A stretch of 64,000 nucleotides of DNA, from assembly GCF_047654785.1 (NCBI RefSeq), contig NZ_JASGKQ010000002.1, forward strand, positions 496,001 through 560,000. The letters run 5' to 3'. Shown in pieces: positions 16,076 through 28,037 of the stretch (the first letter of the stretch is position 1; each line of letters starts with the position of its first letter). The translations under genes were made by a program, and so were the position numbers. The notes under the pieces were generated by a model that was not told the origin of the DNA, made no database searches, and saw only the letters and a list, made by a program, of their open reading frames with translations. The DNA is from Pelomonas sp047654785. GTDB lineage: Bacteria; Pseudomonadota; Gammaproteobacteria; Burkholderiales; Burkholderiaceae_C.

Positions 16076-16705
16076 ATGAAGTTGATCGGTTCGCTCACCA
16101 GCCCCTACGTGCGCAAGGTGCGCATCGTGATGGCCGAGAAGAAGCTCGACTACCAGCTGGTGCTGGAAGACGTCTGGGCCAGCGACGCCATCCTGAAGAT
16201 GAACCCGCTGGGCAAGGTGCCCTGCCTGGTGATGGACGGGCAGGACTCCATCACCGGCGCGGTGTTCGACTCGCGCGTCATCGTCGAGTACGTGGACACG
16301 CTGTCGCCCGTGGGCCGGCTCATCCCCGAGCGCGGCCGCGAGCGCTGCGAGGTGCGCACCTGGGAGGCGCTGGCCGACGGCCTCGTCGACGCCGCCATCC
16401 TCGTGCGCATGGAACGCAGCTGGGCGCAGCGCCCGCCGGAGCAGCGCAGCGACGCCTGGATCGCGCGCCAGCTGGACAAGGTCGACGCCGCGCTGGCGGC
16501 GATGAGCCAGGGCCTGGGCGAGAAGGCCTGGTGCTCGGGCAGCCATTTCTCGCTGGCCGACATCGCGGTGGGCTGCGCGCTGGGCTGGCTGGCGTTCCGC
16601 TTCCCGGAGATCGGCTGGCGCGAGACCTACCCGAACCTGGCGCGGCACATGGACAAGCTGTCGCAGCGCCAGAGCTTCATCGACACCATCCCGCCGGCGG
16701 CCTGA
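16076..16705 (+). CDS. Glutathione S-transferase family protein
   Basis: This is a 209-residue cytosolic protein with an N-terminal thioredoxin-like domain (MKLIGSLTSPYVRKVRIVMAE, Ser/Pro-Tyr active-site loop, cis-Pro in GKVPCLV, and the ITGAVFDSRVIVEYVD glutathione-binding turn) and an all-helical C-terminal domain (about 90-209, FSLADIAVGCALGWL). Glutathione conjugation or peroxidase activity is the family role; the substrate is unknown. Family members typically begin MKLIGS, so I use ATG 16076; an in-frame ATG nine bases upstream adds MPA. Confidence 0.88.
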   Translation: MKLIGSLTSPYVRKVRIVMAEKKLDYQLVLEDVWASDAILKMNPLGKVPCLVMDGQDSITGAVFDSRVIVEYVDTLSPVGRLIPERGRERCEVRTWEALADGLVDAAILVRMERSWAQRPPEQRSDAWIARQLDKVDAALAAMSQGLGEKAWCSGSHFSLADIAVGCALGWLAFRFPEIGWRETYPNLARHMDKLSQRQSFIDTIPPAA

Positions 16706-16733
16706 GAGCTTGAGAGCCGGCGCGCGCGCCGGG

Positions 16734-17381
16734 TCAGGCGATCAGCAGTTCGCGCGAGCGGACGTGCAGCAGGCGCACGAGGCGCCACAGGCGGCGCTCG
16801 ATCTCGGCGGCCTCCAGCGCCCACAGCGCGGCGATCTCGGCCAGCAGCAGGCCCTGCGACAGCAGCGTCAGCACGTGGCGGCTGGCCTGGTCGACCTGGC
16901 GGCCGGCGGGGCTGGCGTCCCGCGCGGCGGCGGCCTGGCGGGCCACGGCCAGCGGGCTGCGCTCGATGCCGAACGCGGCCAGCGCCTGGCGCGAGAGCTG
17001 CGGGCTGAGCCGGGCGCGGCGGTCGTGCAGCCGCGCCAGCGCGTCGGCCAGGCCGGCGCCGCTGCCGTCGTCCACGTGGTAGGCGTTGCCGCCGGCGCTC
17101 AGCGCGGCGAACAGCTGCAGGTCGTCGGCGGTGGGCGTCAACAGCAGCAGCTGCGGGCGCACGGCCAGCCGGCCCAGCGCATGCGCCGCGCGCATCGCGT
17201 GGCTGTCCGCCAGGCGCAGGTCGCAGGCGACGATGTCGGGCGCCAGCGCGTCGATCTCGGCCAGCGCGTCGGCCAGGTTGTCGCAGCTGCCGGCCAGCGC
17301 CACGCCGCCGGCCTGCTGCAGCCGCGCGTGCGTGCGCTGCCGCATGGCGTCGGTGGGGCGGAGCAGGTAGACGGTGGGCAT
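16734..17381 (-). CDS. Degenerate response regulator (REC-like plus HTH-like)
   Basis: This is a 215-residue protein. The N-terminal 120 residues resemble a receiver domain: a phosphoacceptor-like Asp in IVACDLRLAD and the expected strand/helix rhythm. The N-terminal acidic pair is reduced to RPTD and the conserved Thr/Lys positions are not clear. The C-terminal part (about 150-210) resembles a LuxR-type helix-turn-helix but without the usual LTxREXEVL opening. It may be phosphorylation-independent. The gene stands alone between a GST and the FMN oxidoreductase. A longer ATG start at 17414 would add a Pro/Arg-rich stretch and overlaps a -10-like GACAAT. Confidence 0.6.
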   Translation of the reverse strand: MPTVYLLRPTDAMRQRTHARLQQAGGVALAGSCDNLADALAEIDALAPDIVACDLRLADSHAMRAAHALGRLAVRPQLLLLTPTADDLQLFAALSAGGNAYHVDDGSGAGLADALARLHDRRARLSPQLSRQALAAFGIERSPLAVARQAAAARDASPAGRQVDQASRHVLTLLSQGLLLAEIAALWALEAAEIERRLWRLVRLLHVRSRELLIA

Positions 17382-17459
17382 GGCGGGGGGCGGCGGGCGG
17401 CGGGCGGCGGGCATTGTCCGGGCGCAAGAGGCCGTTTCCGCCGCGCGCGGCCGCCCGGT

Positions 17460-19112
17460 TCAGGGGGAGCGGCCGATGGCGCCCTGCGGCGCGAAGCTGT
17501 GCGCGCTGGCCAGCGGCCAGTAGATCCGGAAGGTGGCGTGCGGCAGCTCGCCGCGCAGCAGCGCGCCGGGTTCCACGAAGGGCAGCAGGTGGGCCAGCAG
17601 CCGCACCTCGTGCCGGTCCAGCCGGTGCACGATGTGCTGCGCGGTGATCTCCTGCGGGTGGCACAGGCCGGCGGCCTCCACCAGCTCCTTCAGCGCCTTC
17701 AGCGTGTGCTGGTGGAAGTTGGCGACGCGCTGGGCCTTGTCGGGCACGACGAGGGCGCGCTGGCGCAGCGGGTCCTGCGTGGCCACGCCGGTGGGGCAGT
17801 GGCCGGTGTGGCAGGCCTGCGCCTGCACGCAGCCGAGCGCGAACATGAAGCCGCGCCCGGCGTTGCACCAGTCGGCGCCCAGCGCCATCAGCCGCACGAT
17901 GTCGAAGGCGCTGGTGACCTTGCCGGCGCAGCCGATCTTGATGCGCTCGCGCAGGTTCAGGCCCACCAGCGTGTTGTGTACCAGCAGCAGCCCCTCCTGC
18001 ACCGGCGCGCCGACATGGTTGGTGAACTCCAGCGGCGCCGCGCCGGTGCCGCCCTCGGCGCCGTCGACGACGATGAAGTCCGGCGTGATGCCGGTCTCCA
18101 GCATGGCCTTGGCCAGCGCGAACCACTCCCACGGGTGGCCGATGCAGAGCTTGAAGCCGGTGGGCTTGCCGCCCGACAGCGTGCGCAGCTGCTCGATGAA
18201 CCGCATCATCTCGACCGGCGTGGAGAAGGCGCTGTGGCGGGCCGGCGAGATGCAGTCCACGCCCACCGGCACGCCGCGCGCGGCGGCGATTTCCGCCGTC
18301 ACCTTCGGCCCCGGCAGCACGCCGCCGTGGCCCGGCTTGGCGCCCTGGCTGAGCTTGAGCTCGATCATCCTGACCTGCGGGTCGGTGGCGCCGGCCTGGA
18401 ACTTCTCGGCGCTGAAGCTGCCGTCGTCGTTGCGGCAGCCGAAGTAGCCGGAGCCGATCTCCCAGATCAGGTCGCCGCCATGGACGCGGTGGTGCGCGCT
18501 GATCGAGCCCTCGCCGGTGTCGTGCGCGAAGCCGCCCAGCCGGGCGCCCCGGTTCAGCGCCAGGATGGCGTTGGCGCTGAGCGCGCCGAAGCTCATCGCC
18601 GAGATGTTGAACACGCTGGCCGAGTAGGGCTGGGCGCGGCCCGCGCCGATGGTGATGCGGAAGTCGTGGCTGGTCAGGTGGGTGGGCGCCAGCGAGTGGT
18701 TGATCCACTCGTAGCCGCGCGCGCCGACGTCGAGCTGCGTGCCGAAGGGGCGCTGGTCGGGGTCGCCCTTGGCGCGCTGGTAGACGATGGAGCGCTGCGC
18801 GCGCGAGAACGGCGCGGCATCGTTGTCGCCCTCCAGGAAGTACTGGCGGATCTCGGGGCGGATGAACTCCAGCAGGAAGCGCAGGTGGCCGATGACGGGG
18901 TAGTTGCGCAGGATGGAGTGGCGCGGCTGGCGCGCGTCGCGCAGGCCCAGCAGCGCCAGCGCCAGGAAGGCCAGCGCCAGCAGGCCGTGGCTGAGCCCGG
19001 CCTGCCAGCCGATGGCGAAGAGCAGCGCCAGCAGCGCGCACAGCGCCCAGGCGGCGTAGCGCAGCGGGAAGTGCTGGTTGATGCGGCGCGTCCAAGCGGG
19101 CCAAGCAAGCAT
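17460..19112 (-). CDS. Membrane-anchored FMN-binding glutamate-synthase-domain protein
   Basis: This 550-residue protein starts with two hydrophobic segments (about 18-60) and continues with a full glutamate-synthase FMN/Fe-S domain. SAMSFGALSANAI, GEGSIS, KPGHGG, VDGAEGGTGAAP and LGADWCNAGRGFMFALGC are family landmarks. The 3Fe-4S motif C-x5-C-x4-C is seen in GCVQAQACHTGHCPTGV. It has no amidotransferase domain, so ammonia or another amine, or an entirely different redox substrate, is likely. The ATG has GAGGA 6 nt upstream. It is divergent from sppA. Confidence 0.88.
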   Translation of the reverse strand: MLAWPAWTRRINQHFPLRYAAWALCALLALLFAIGWQAGLSHGLLALAFLALALLGLRDARQPRHSILRNYPVIGHLRFLLEFIRPEIRQYFLEGDNDAAPFSRAQRSIVYQRAKGDPDQRPFGTQLDVGARGYEWINHSLAPTHLTSHDFRITIGAGRAQPYSASVFNISAMSFGALSANAILALNRGARLGGFAHDTGEGSISAHHRVHGGDLIWEIGSGYFGCRNDDGSFSAEKFQAGATDPQVRMIELKLSQGAKPGHGGVLPGPKVTAEIAAARGVPVGVDCISPARHSAFSTPVEMMRFIEQLRTLSGGKPTGFKLCIGHPWEWFALAKAMLETGITPDFIVVDGAEGGTGAAPLEFTNHVGAPVQEGLLLVHNTLVGLNLRERIKIGCAGKVTSAFDIVRLMALGADWCNAGRGFMFALGCVQAQACHTGHCPTGVATQDPLRQRALVVPDKAQRVANFHQHTLKALKELVEAAGLCHPQEITAQHIVHRLDRHEVRLLAHLLPFVEPGALLRGELPHATFRIYWPLASAHSFAPQGAIGRSP

Positions 19113-19197
19113 GAGGCGTCCTCGCAACCGTGACCGGCGGAGCTTAGCGCCGCCGCCCCTGACAATCGCCCGGCGTCAACCCTCAAGGCAACGGTCC

Positions 19198-21078
19198 ATG
19201 AAGTCCCTGTTCTCCGGCCTCGGCTGGCTGTTCTCCACGGCCTGGCGGCTGCTCGACGGCACCCGCCGCGTGCTGCTGAACCTGCTGGTGCTGCTGCTCA
19301 TCGTCGCCGTCGCGGCGGCGCTGCTCAGCCGCGGCCCGCGGCCGCTGGCCGACAAGACCACGCTGGTGCTCAAGCTCGACGGCAACCTGGTCGAGCAGTT
19401 CTCCGCCAGCCCGCGCGAGCAGCTGCTGGCGCAGGCCCAGGGCCGCGGCCTGCCGCGGCAGACGCGGCTGCGCGACGTGCTGGCCGCGCTGGACCAGGCC
19501 GCCCGCGACGCGCGCATCAGCACCGTGCTGCTGGACGTGGACGGGCTGGACGGCGCGGGCCTGGCCGGGCTGCACGAGGTGGCGGCGGCGCTGCAGCGCT
19601 TCAAGCAGAGCGGCAAGCCGGTGCTGGCCTATGCCGACAGCTACGGCCAGCGCGGCTACTACCTGGCCGCGCAGGCCAGCCAGGCCTACCTGCATCCGAT
19701 GGGCCTGGTGATGCTGGAAGGCTTCGGCCGCTGGCGCACCTACTACAAGGACGCGCTGGACCGCGTGGGCGTGACCGCCCACGTCATCAAGGCCGGCACC
19801 TACAAGAGCTTCGGCGAGACCTACACCGCCAACGGCCCGAGCCCGGCGTCGCTGGAGGCCGAGGGGCTGGTCTACGGCGAGCTGTGGCGCGGCTTCACCG
19901 ACGCCGTCGAGGCCGCGCGCAAGCTGGAGGCCGGCAGCATCGCCCGCGGCATCGACGACCTGCCGCAGCGCCTGGCCGCCGTGAACGGCGACGCCGCGCA
20001 GCTGGCGCTGCAGCAGAAGCTGGTGGACGGCCTGAAGACGCGCGACCAGATGCGCGAGCTGCTGATCGCCCGGGGCGCGCCGGACGAGCAGGCCAAGAGC
20101 TTCCGCCAGGTGGGCCTGGGCGAATACCTGGCCCATGTGAAGGACGCCGGCGCGCCCAGCGCCGCGCAGCCGGGCGTGGGCGTCGTCGTCGCCGAGGGCG
20201 AGATCGTGGACGGCGACGCCGGCCCGGGCCGCATCGGCGGCGACTCCACCGCGCGGCTGATCCGCAAGGCGCGCGAGGACGCCGCGATCCGGGCCGTGGT
20301 GCTGCGCGTGAACTCGCCGGGCGGCAGCGCGTTCGCGTCGGAGATCGTGCGCCGCGAGCTGGAGCTGACGCGTGCGGCCGGCAAGCCGGTCGTCGTGTCC
20401 ATGGGCGACGTGGCGGCCTCGGGCGGCTACTGGATCGCCACCAGCAGCGACGCCGTCATCGCCGACCCCGGCACCATCACCGGCAGCATCGGCGTGTTCG
20501 GCCTGCTGCCCACGGCCGAGGGGCTGATGGACAAGCTGTCGCTGCACACGGGCGGCGTGCGCACCACCTGGCTGGCCGGCGGCTTCGACCCGCGCCGCCC
20601 GCTGGACCCGCGCATGGCGGCGGCGGTGCAGGCGGGCATCGACCATGTCTACGACCGCTTCAAGGGCCTGGCCGCGCAGGCGCGCAAGTCCACGCCGGCG
20701 CAGATCGACGCCGTGGCCCAGGGCCGCATCTGGACCGGCGCGCAGGCCCGGGAGCGCGGCCTGGTGGACCGCCTGGGCCGCTTCGACGACGCGGTGCGGG
20801 CGGCCGCGCAGTTGGCCAAGCTGGACCTGAAGGCCGGCGAGCCGCCGCGCATCGCCTACGTGGAGCGCGACCTGAGCCGCCGCGAGCGGCTGCTCGCGTC
20901 GCTGGCCGACGTGCTGGCGCCGCCGCTGGCCCGGGCGCTGGGGCAGGCACTGGGCCTGGACGCGCTGCCCGCGCCGGTCGCCGAGGAACTGGCGACGCTG
21001 AAGGCGCTGGCGGCGCAGGGCGCTCAGGGACGGTGGGACAGGGTGGCGGCGGTGCATTGCCTGTGTGCGGCGCCTTGA
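19198..21078 (+). CDS. sppA: Signal peptide peptidase SppA, 67K type
   Basis: This 626-residue inner-membrane serine protease degrades cleaved signal peptides. The N-terminal anchor is LLNLLVLLLIVAVAAALL (about 26-43). Tandem SppA domains follow: the general-base Lys is K203 in AGTYKSFGE and the nucleophile is S408 in VAASGGYWIA, at the spacing of the E. coli enzyme. VNSPGGSAFASE and PGTITGSIGVFG are further signatures. The ATG at 19198 closely follows AAGGCAACGGTCC. The far C-terminus after about residue 600 is poorly conserved-looking. The large repeat element begins 16 nt after the stop. Confidence 0.94.
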   Translation: MKSLFSGLGWLFSTAWRLLDGTRRVLLNLLVLLLIVAVAAALLSRGPRPLADKTTLVLKLDGNLVEQFSASPREQLLAQAQGRGLPRQTRLRDVLAALDQAARDARISTVLLDVDGLDGAGLAGLHEVAAALQRFKQSGKPVLAYADSYGQRGYYLAAQASQAYLHPMGLVMLEGFGRWRTYYKDALDRVGVTAHVIKAGTYKSFGETYTANGPSPASLEAEGLVYGELWRGFTDAVEAARKLEAGSIARGIDDLPQRLAAVNGDAAQLALQQKLVDGLKTRDQMRELLIARGAPDEQAKSFRQVGLGEYLAHVKDAGAPSAAQPGVGVVVAEGEIVDGDAGPGRIGGDSTARLIRKAREDAAIRAVVLRVNSPGGSAFASEIVRRELELTRAAGKPVVVSMGDVAASGGYWIATSSDAVIADPGTITGSIGVFGLLPTAEGLMDKLSLHTGGVRTTWLAGGFDPRRPLDPRMAAAVQAGIDHVYDRFKGLAAQARKSTPAQIDAVAQGRIWTGAQARERGLVDRLGRFDDAVRAAAQLAKLDLKAGEPPRIAYVERDLSRRERLLASLADVLAPPLARALGQALGLDALPAPVAEELATLKALAAQGAQGRWDRVAAVHCLCAAP

Positions 21079-21093
21079 TGCGCTGGAGCGGCT

Positions 21094-21738
21094 TGCTGCT
21101 GCGGACGTCAAACCCGCGCTGCTTTTGCGGCGAGCCTTTCGACCCGGTGCACCGCGCCGGGAATCCGCCCCGGCGGGCGGGTAACTTTTCTCTGTCTTGC
21201 CAGAGAAAAGTCACCAAAAGAGAGGCGCCAACCGCACTCCACCGCCCTGGCGCAAGCGCCGCGCGCGAAAACAAGCGCCCGACGAGCGCCCCGAGGCGAC
21301 CCGCTGCGCTCTCGCCGCTGTCCCTGTGACCAGCACCACAGCACGGACCTTCACGCCGGTCAACGCCGGCTGCACGCCGGGCTCACCAGGGAAGGCACCA
21401 GCCGCGCCGACGCGTCGCCCCAGCGACGCTTGCATTTCGACTCGTGAGTTCGGCGTGCAGCCGACGTTGGCCGGGCCGATGGTGGCAGGCTGGGCCTCGT
21501 CACAGGGACAGCGGCGAGAGCGCAGCGGGTCGCTTCTTGCCTGGATCAGAGCGCGTGTTTTCGAAGAGGCTCACGGCGGGCTTGCACCCGCGTGCGGTTC
21601 AGCGCCTCTTCTTTGGTGACTTTCTTCTGGCGCCGACAGAAGAAAGTTACCCGCCCGCCGGGGCGGATTCCCGGCGCGGTGCACCGAACCGCAAAAGCTC
21701 CCCGCAAAAGCAGCGCGGGTTTGACGCTGCTCGGCAGC
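21094..21738. repeat. Large imperfect palindromic repeat element, non-coding
   Basis: The 687-nt gap between sppA and the second GST is almost wholly one imperfect inverted repeat. Perfectly complementary stretches include 21106-21130 with 21702-21726 (25 nt) and 21145-21188 with 21643-21686 (44 nt). Inner blocks also match inverted, such as CTCTCGCCGCTGTCCCTGTG on the left with its complement near 21500-21525. Each arm holds its own hairpin: 21184-21194 with 21201-21211, and 21619-21629 with 21637-21647. CGCAAAAGC recurs at 21689, 21703 and 21750. ORFs within it look fortuitous. It resembles dispersed REP/MITE-like families of beta- and gammaproteobacteria; no transposase is present. Confidence 0.85.
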
Positions 21739-21765
21739 ATACGGACCGCCGCAAAAGCAGCCCAT

Positions 21766-22392
21766 TCAATACACCGGCTCCCCCAACCCCTCCCTCTCCA
21801 CCACCCGCCGCGTCGCCGGCCGCTCCCGCACCCGCGCCAGGTAGGCCCCCAGCGCCGGCCGCGCCCGGGCCGGCCGGGCGTGCATGCGCGTCCAGCGGCA
21901 CAGCATGAAGACCAGCGGGTCCACCGCCGTGTAGTGCTCGCCCAGGAACCACGGGCCGCCGTGGCGGGCCAGCTCGGCGTCGAGCTGGTCCAGCATCGGG
22001 CCGACCTGCGCCTCGGCGCGCGCCTTCACCCCGGCCGCGTCCGGGGCCATGCGCTCCGGGTAGAAGTAGTGGATCAGCATGGCCTGCAGCGTGTTGGTCA
22101 GCCACACCATCCACTGGTAGTAGTGCGCCCGCCCGGGCGTGCCCGGCGCCGGGGCGAAGCCCGGGTGGGCGTCGGCCAGGTGCATCAGGATGGCGGCCGT
22201 CTCGTAGACCACCAGCTCGCCGTCCACCAGCGTCGGGATCAGGCCGTTGGGGTTGAGCTTCAGGTAGGCCGGCGATTTGTGCTCGCCGTTGGCGCGGTCC
22301 ACCTGGCGCAGCGTGAAGGGCACGCCCATCTCCTCCAGCAGCAGGTGCGGCGCGAAGCTGGCGTTGCTCGGGAAGTAGTGCAGTTCGATCAT
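21766..22392 (-). CDS. Glutathione S-transferase family protein
   Basis: This is a 208-residue cytosolic GST, MIELHYFPSNASFAPHLLLEE at the N-terminus with a Ser/Asn active-site loop, NPNGLIPTLVDGELVVYETAAI for cis-Pro and glutathione contacts, and a helical C-terminal domain containing LGEHYTAVDPLVFMLCRW. The layout is closest to beta/nu-class bacterial GSTs. It is not closely related to the GST at 16076. It begins back-to-back with the hybrid kinase gene and ends next to the palindromic repeat. Confidence 0.88.
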   Translation of the reverse strand: MIELHYFPSNASFAPHLLLEEMGVPFTLRQVDRANGEHKSPAYLKLNPNGLIPTLVDGELVVYETAAILMHLADAHPGFAPAPGTPGRAHYYQWMVWLTNTLQAMLIHYFYPERMAPDAAGVKARAEAQVGPMLDQLDAELARHGGPWFLGEHYTAVDPLVFMLCRWTRMHARPARARPALGAYLARVRERPATRRVVEREGLGEPVY

Positions 22393-22473
22393 GGCGGGCG
22401 GGCGTGAAGGAGGACGCGGCGCACTGTACGTGCCACGCCGGGGCCGCGCGCGGACCGCGCGATGATTCGCGCC

Positions 22474-25275
<2,802 letters not shown>

Positions 25276-25407
25276 GAAGCGGCTGCGCCGACTTGACCAT
25301 TCAGGCCGCCGGACTTTCCATTCATCGGCGCCGCGCTTTACCAATCCGGCACGGCGAGCCCCGACGTCTTGCCCGCGCCACGGCCAGTGCGGCCGGTGCG
25401 CGCCGCG

Positions 25408-26097
25408 CTAACCGCCGCCCTGCCCCTCCCGCTGCCGGTTCATGTCCGCCAGCGTGCGGCCCGGCTCGTCGCGGAAGCGCTGGTCCAGCACGTCCAGCGT
25501 CTCGATGCGGTCCACGCGGAAGCTGCGGAAGTCCTGGCGCAGCTCGCACCAGGCGGCCAGCGTCCACACCGGCCCCCAGAACAGGCAGGCCAGCGGGCGC
25601 ACGGTGCGCTCGCTGCGCGCGCCGCCCAGGTCCAGGTAGCCCAGCCGGAGCTTGCGGCGCGCCTCGGTGGCCTCGCGCAGCGCGGTCAGGCGGGTGCTGG
25701 TGGCCGGGTCCAGCGCCGGCAGCGGCGCGTACAGCGCCAGGCTCTCGGCCGCCGCGCGCGCGTCCAGCGGCAGCACGGCCAGGATCTTGGACAGCGCCGC
25801 CTCGGCCTCGCGCGCCAGCACGGCGTCCAGCCGCGACTCGGCCATGCGCACCGTGGCCACCAGCGCCTGCGCCTCCTGCTTGCTGAACATCAGCGGCGGC
25901 AGGTCGAAGCCCGCGCGCATGCGGTAGCCCACGCCGGCCTCGCCCTCGATGGGCACGCCCTGCGCGGCCAGCGCGGCGATGTCGCGGTAGACGGTGCGCA
26001 GCGACACCTCCAGCCGCCGCGCGAGGTAGTCCGCCGTGGTGAGGCGGCGGCCGCGGATGAGCTGGACGATCTGGAACAGGCGGTCGGCACGGCGCAT
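25408..26097 (-). CDS. WYL-domain transcriptional regulator (YafY/DeoR type)
   Basis: This is a 229-residue regulator. Residues 1-60 form a winged helix-turn-helix (MRRADRLFQIVQLIRGRRL...SLRTVYRDIAAL), a DeoR/HTH_11-type fold. The C-terminal half is a WYL-type ligand-binding domain (RLGYLDLGGARSERTVRPLACLFWGPVWTLAAWCELR and FRVDRIETL). Such proteins often repress or activate neighbouring genes in response to nucleic acids or small ligands. A CACAAT hexamer lies 8 nt before the ATG. It is divergent from DUF805. The 132 nt between it and the hybrid kinase stop hold nothing recognisable. Confidence 0.9.
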   Translation of the reverse strand: MRRADRLFQIVQLIRGRRLTTADYLARRLEVSLRTVYRDIAALAAQGVPIEGEAGVGYRMRAGFDLPPLMFSKQEAQALVATVRMAESRLDAVLAREAEAALSKILAVLPLDARAAAESLALYAPLPALDPATSTRLTALREATEARRKLRLGYLDLGGARSERTVRPLACLFWGPVWTLAAWCELRQDFRSFRVDRIETLDVLDQRFRDEPGRTLADMNRQREGQGGG

Positions 26098-26105
26098 GGG
26101 CCGGC

Positions 26106-26111
26106 ATTGTG
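26106..26111 (-). promoter_or_regulatory. -10-like hexamer at the WYL regulator start
   Basis: The reverse strand reads CACAAT, 8 nt before the ATG. If used, transcription would begin at or within a couple of bases of the start codon. Confidence 0.4.
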
Positions 26112-26219
26112 GCGACAGGGGCGGGCACGGCGCCCCCCGGGGCCGACCCGGAGTGGCAGGCGGCCCGCGCGGCCCTAGCATCGCGGCCTTGTTTCACCGC
26201 CCCAGGGGAGTGGCCCGCC

Positions 26220-26537
26220 ATGACGTTCCAGGATTCCATCCGCACCTGCTTCAGCAAGTACGCCGACTTCTCCGGCCGCGCCAGCCGCCCGGAGTACTGG
26301 TGGTTCTTCCTGTTCCTCGTGCTGTGCGGCGTGGGGCTGATGATGGTCAGCGACTTCGCGTACTACGCCTTCGCGCTCGGCACCTTGCTGCCCGGGCTGG
26401 CCGTGGCGGTGCGCCGCCTGCGCGACAGCGGCCGCAGCGGCTGGTGGGTGCTGATCGGCCTGGTCCCGGTCGTCGGCGGCATCGTGCTGCTGGTGCTGCT
26501 GGCGCAGGAGAGCAAGGACGGCGCGCTCGTCCTCTGA
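26220..26537 (+). CDS. DUF805 small membrane protein
   Basis: This is a 105-residue protein with three hydrophobic segments. The family signature is clear: FSGRASRPEYWWFFLF at the N-terminus, LLPGLAVAVRRLRDSGRSGWW in the middle and a C-terminal helix before ESKDG. The function of DUF805 proteins (YhaH/YhaI type) is unknown. The ATG at 26220 has AGGGGAG about 8 nt upstream, and a TAGCAT -10-like hexamer precedes it. It converges on glpK with 13 nt between stop codons. Confidence 0.88.
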   Translation: MTFQDSIRTCFSKYADFSGRASRPEYWWFFLFLVLCGVGLMMVSDFAYYAFALGTLLPGLAVAVRRLRDSGRSGWWVLIGLVPVVGGIVLLVLLAQESKDGALVL

Positions 26538-26550
26538 CGAACGCTCGCCC

Positions 26551-28011
<1,461 letters not shown>

Positions 28012-28037
28012 GGCGGTCGTTCACTTAGAGTGGCTGC

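Noticed and set aside
21197..21619. ORFs of 60-150 codons on both strands inside the 21094-21738 palindrome
   Set aside because: They mirror each other because the DNA is an inverted repeat, have no ribosome-binding sites and show no protein-like composition.
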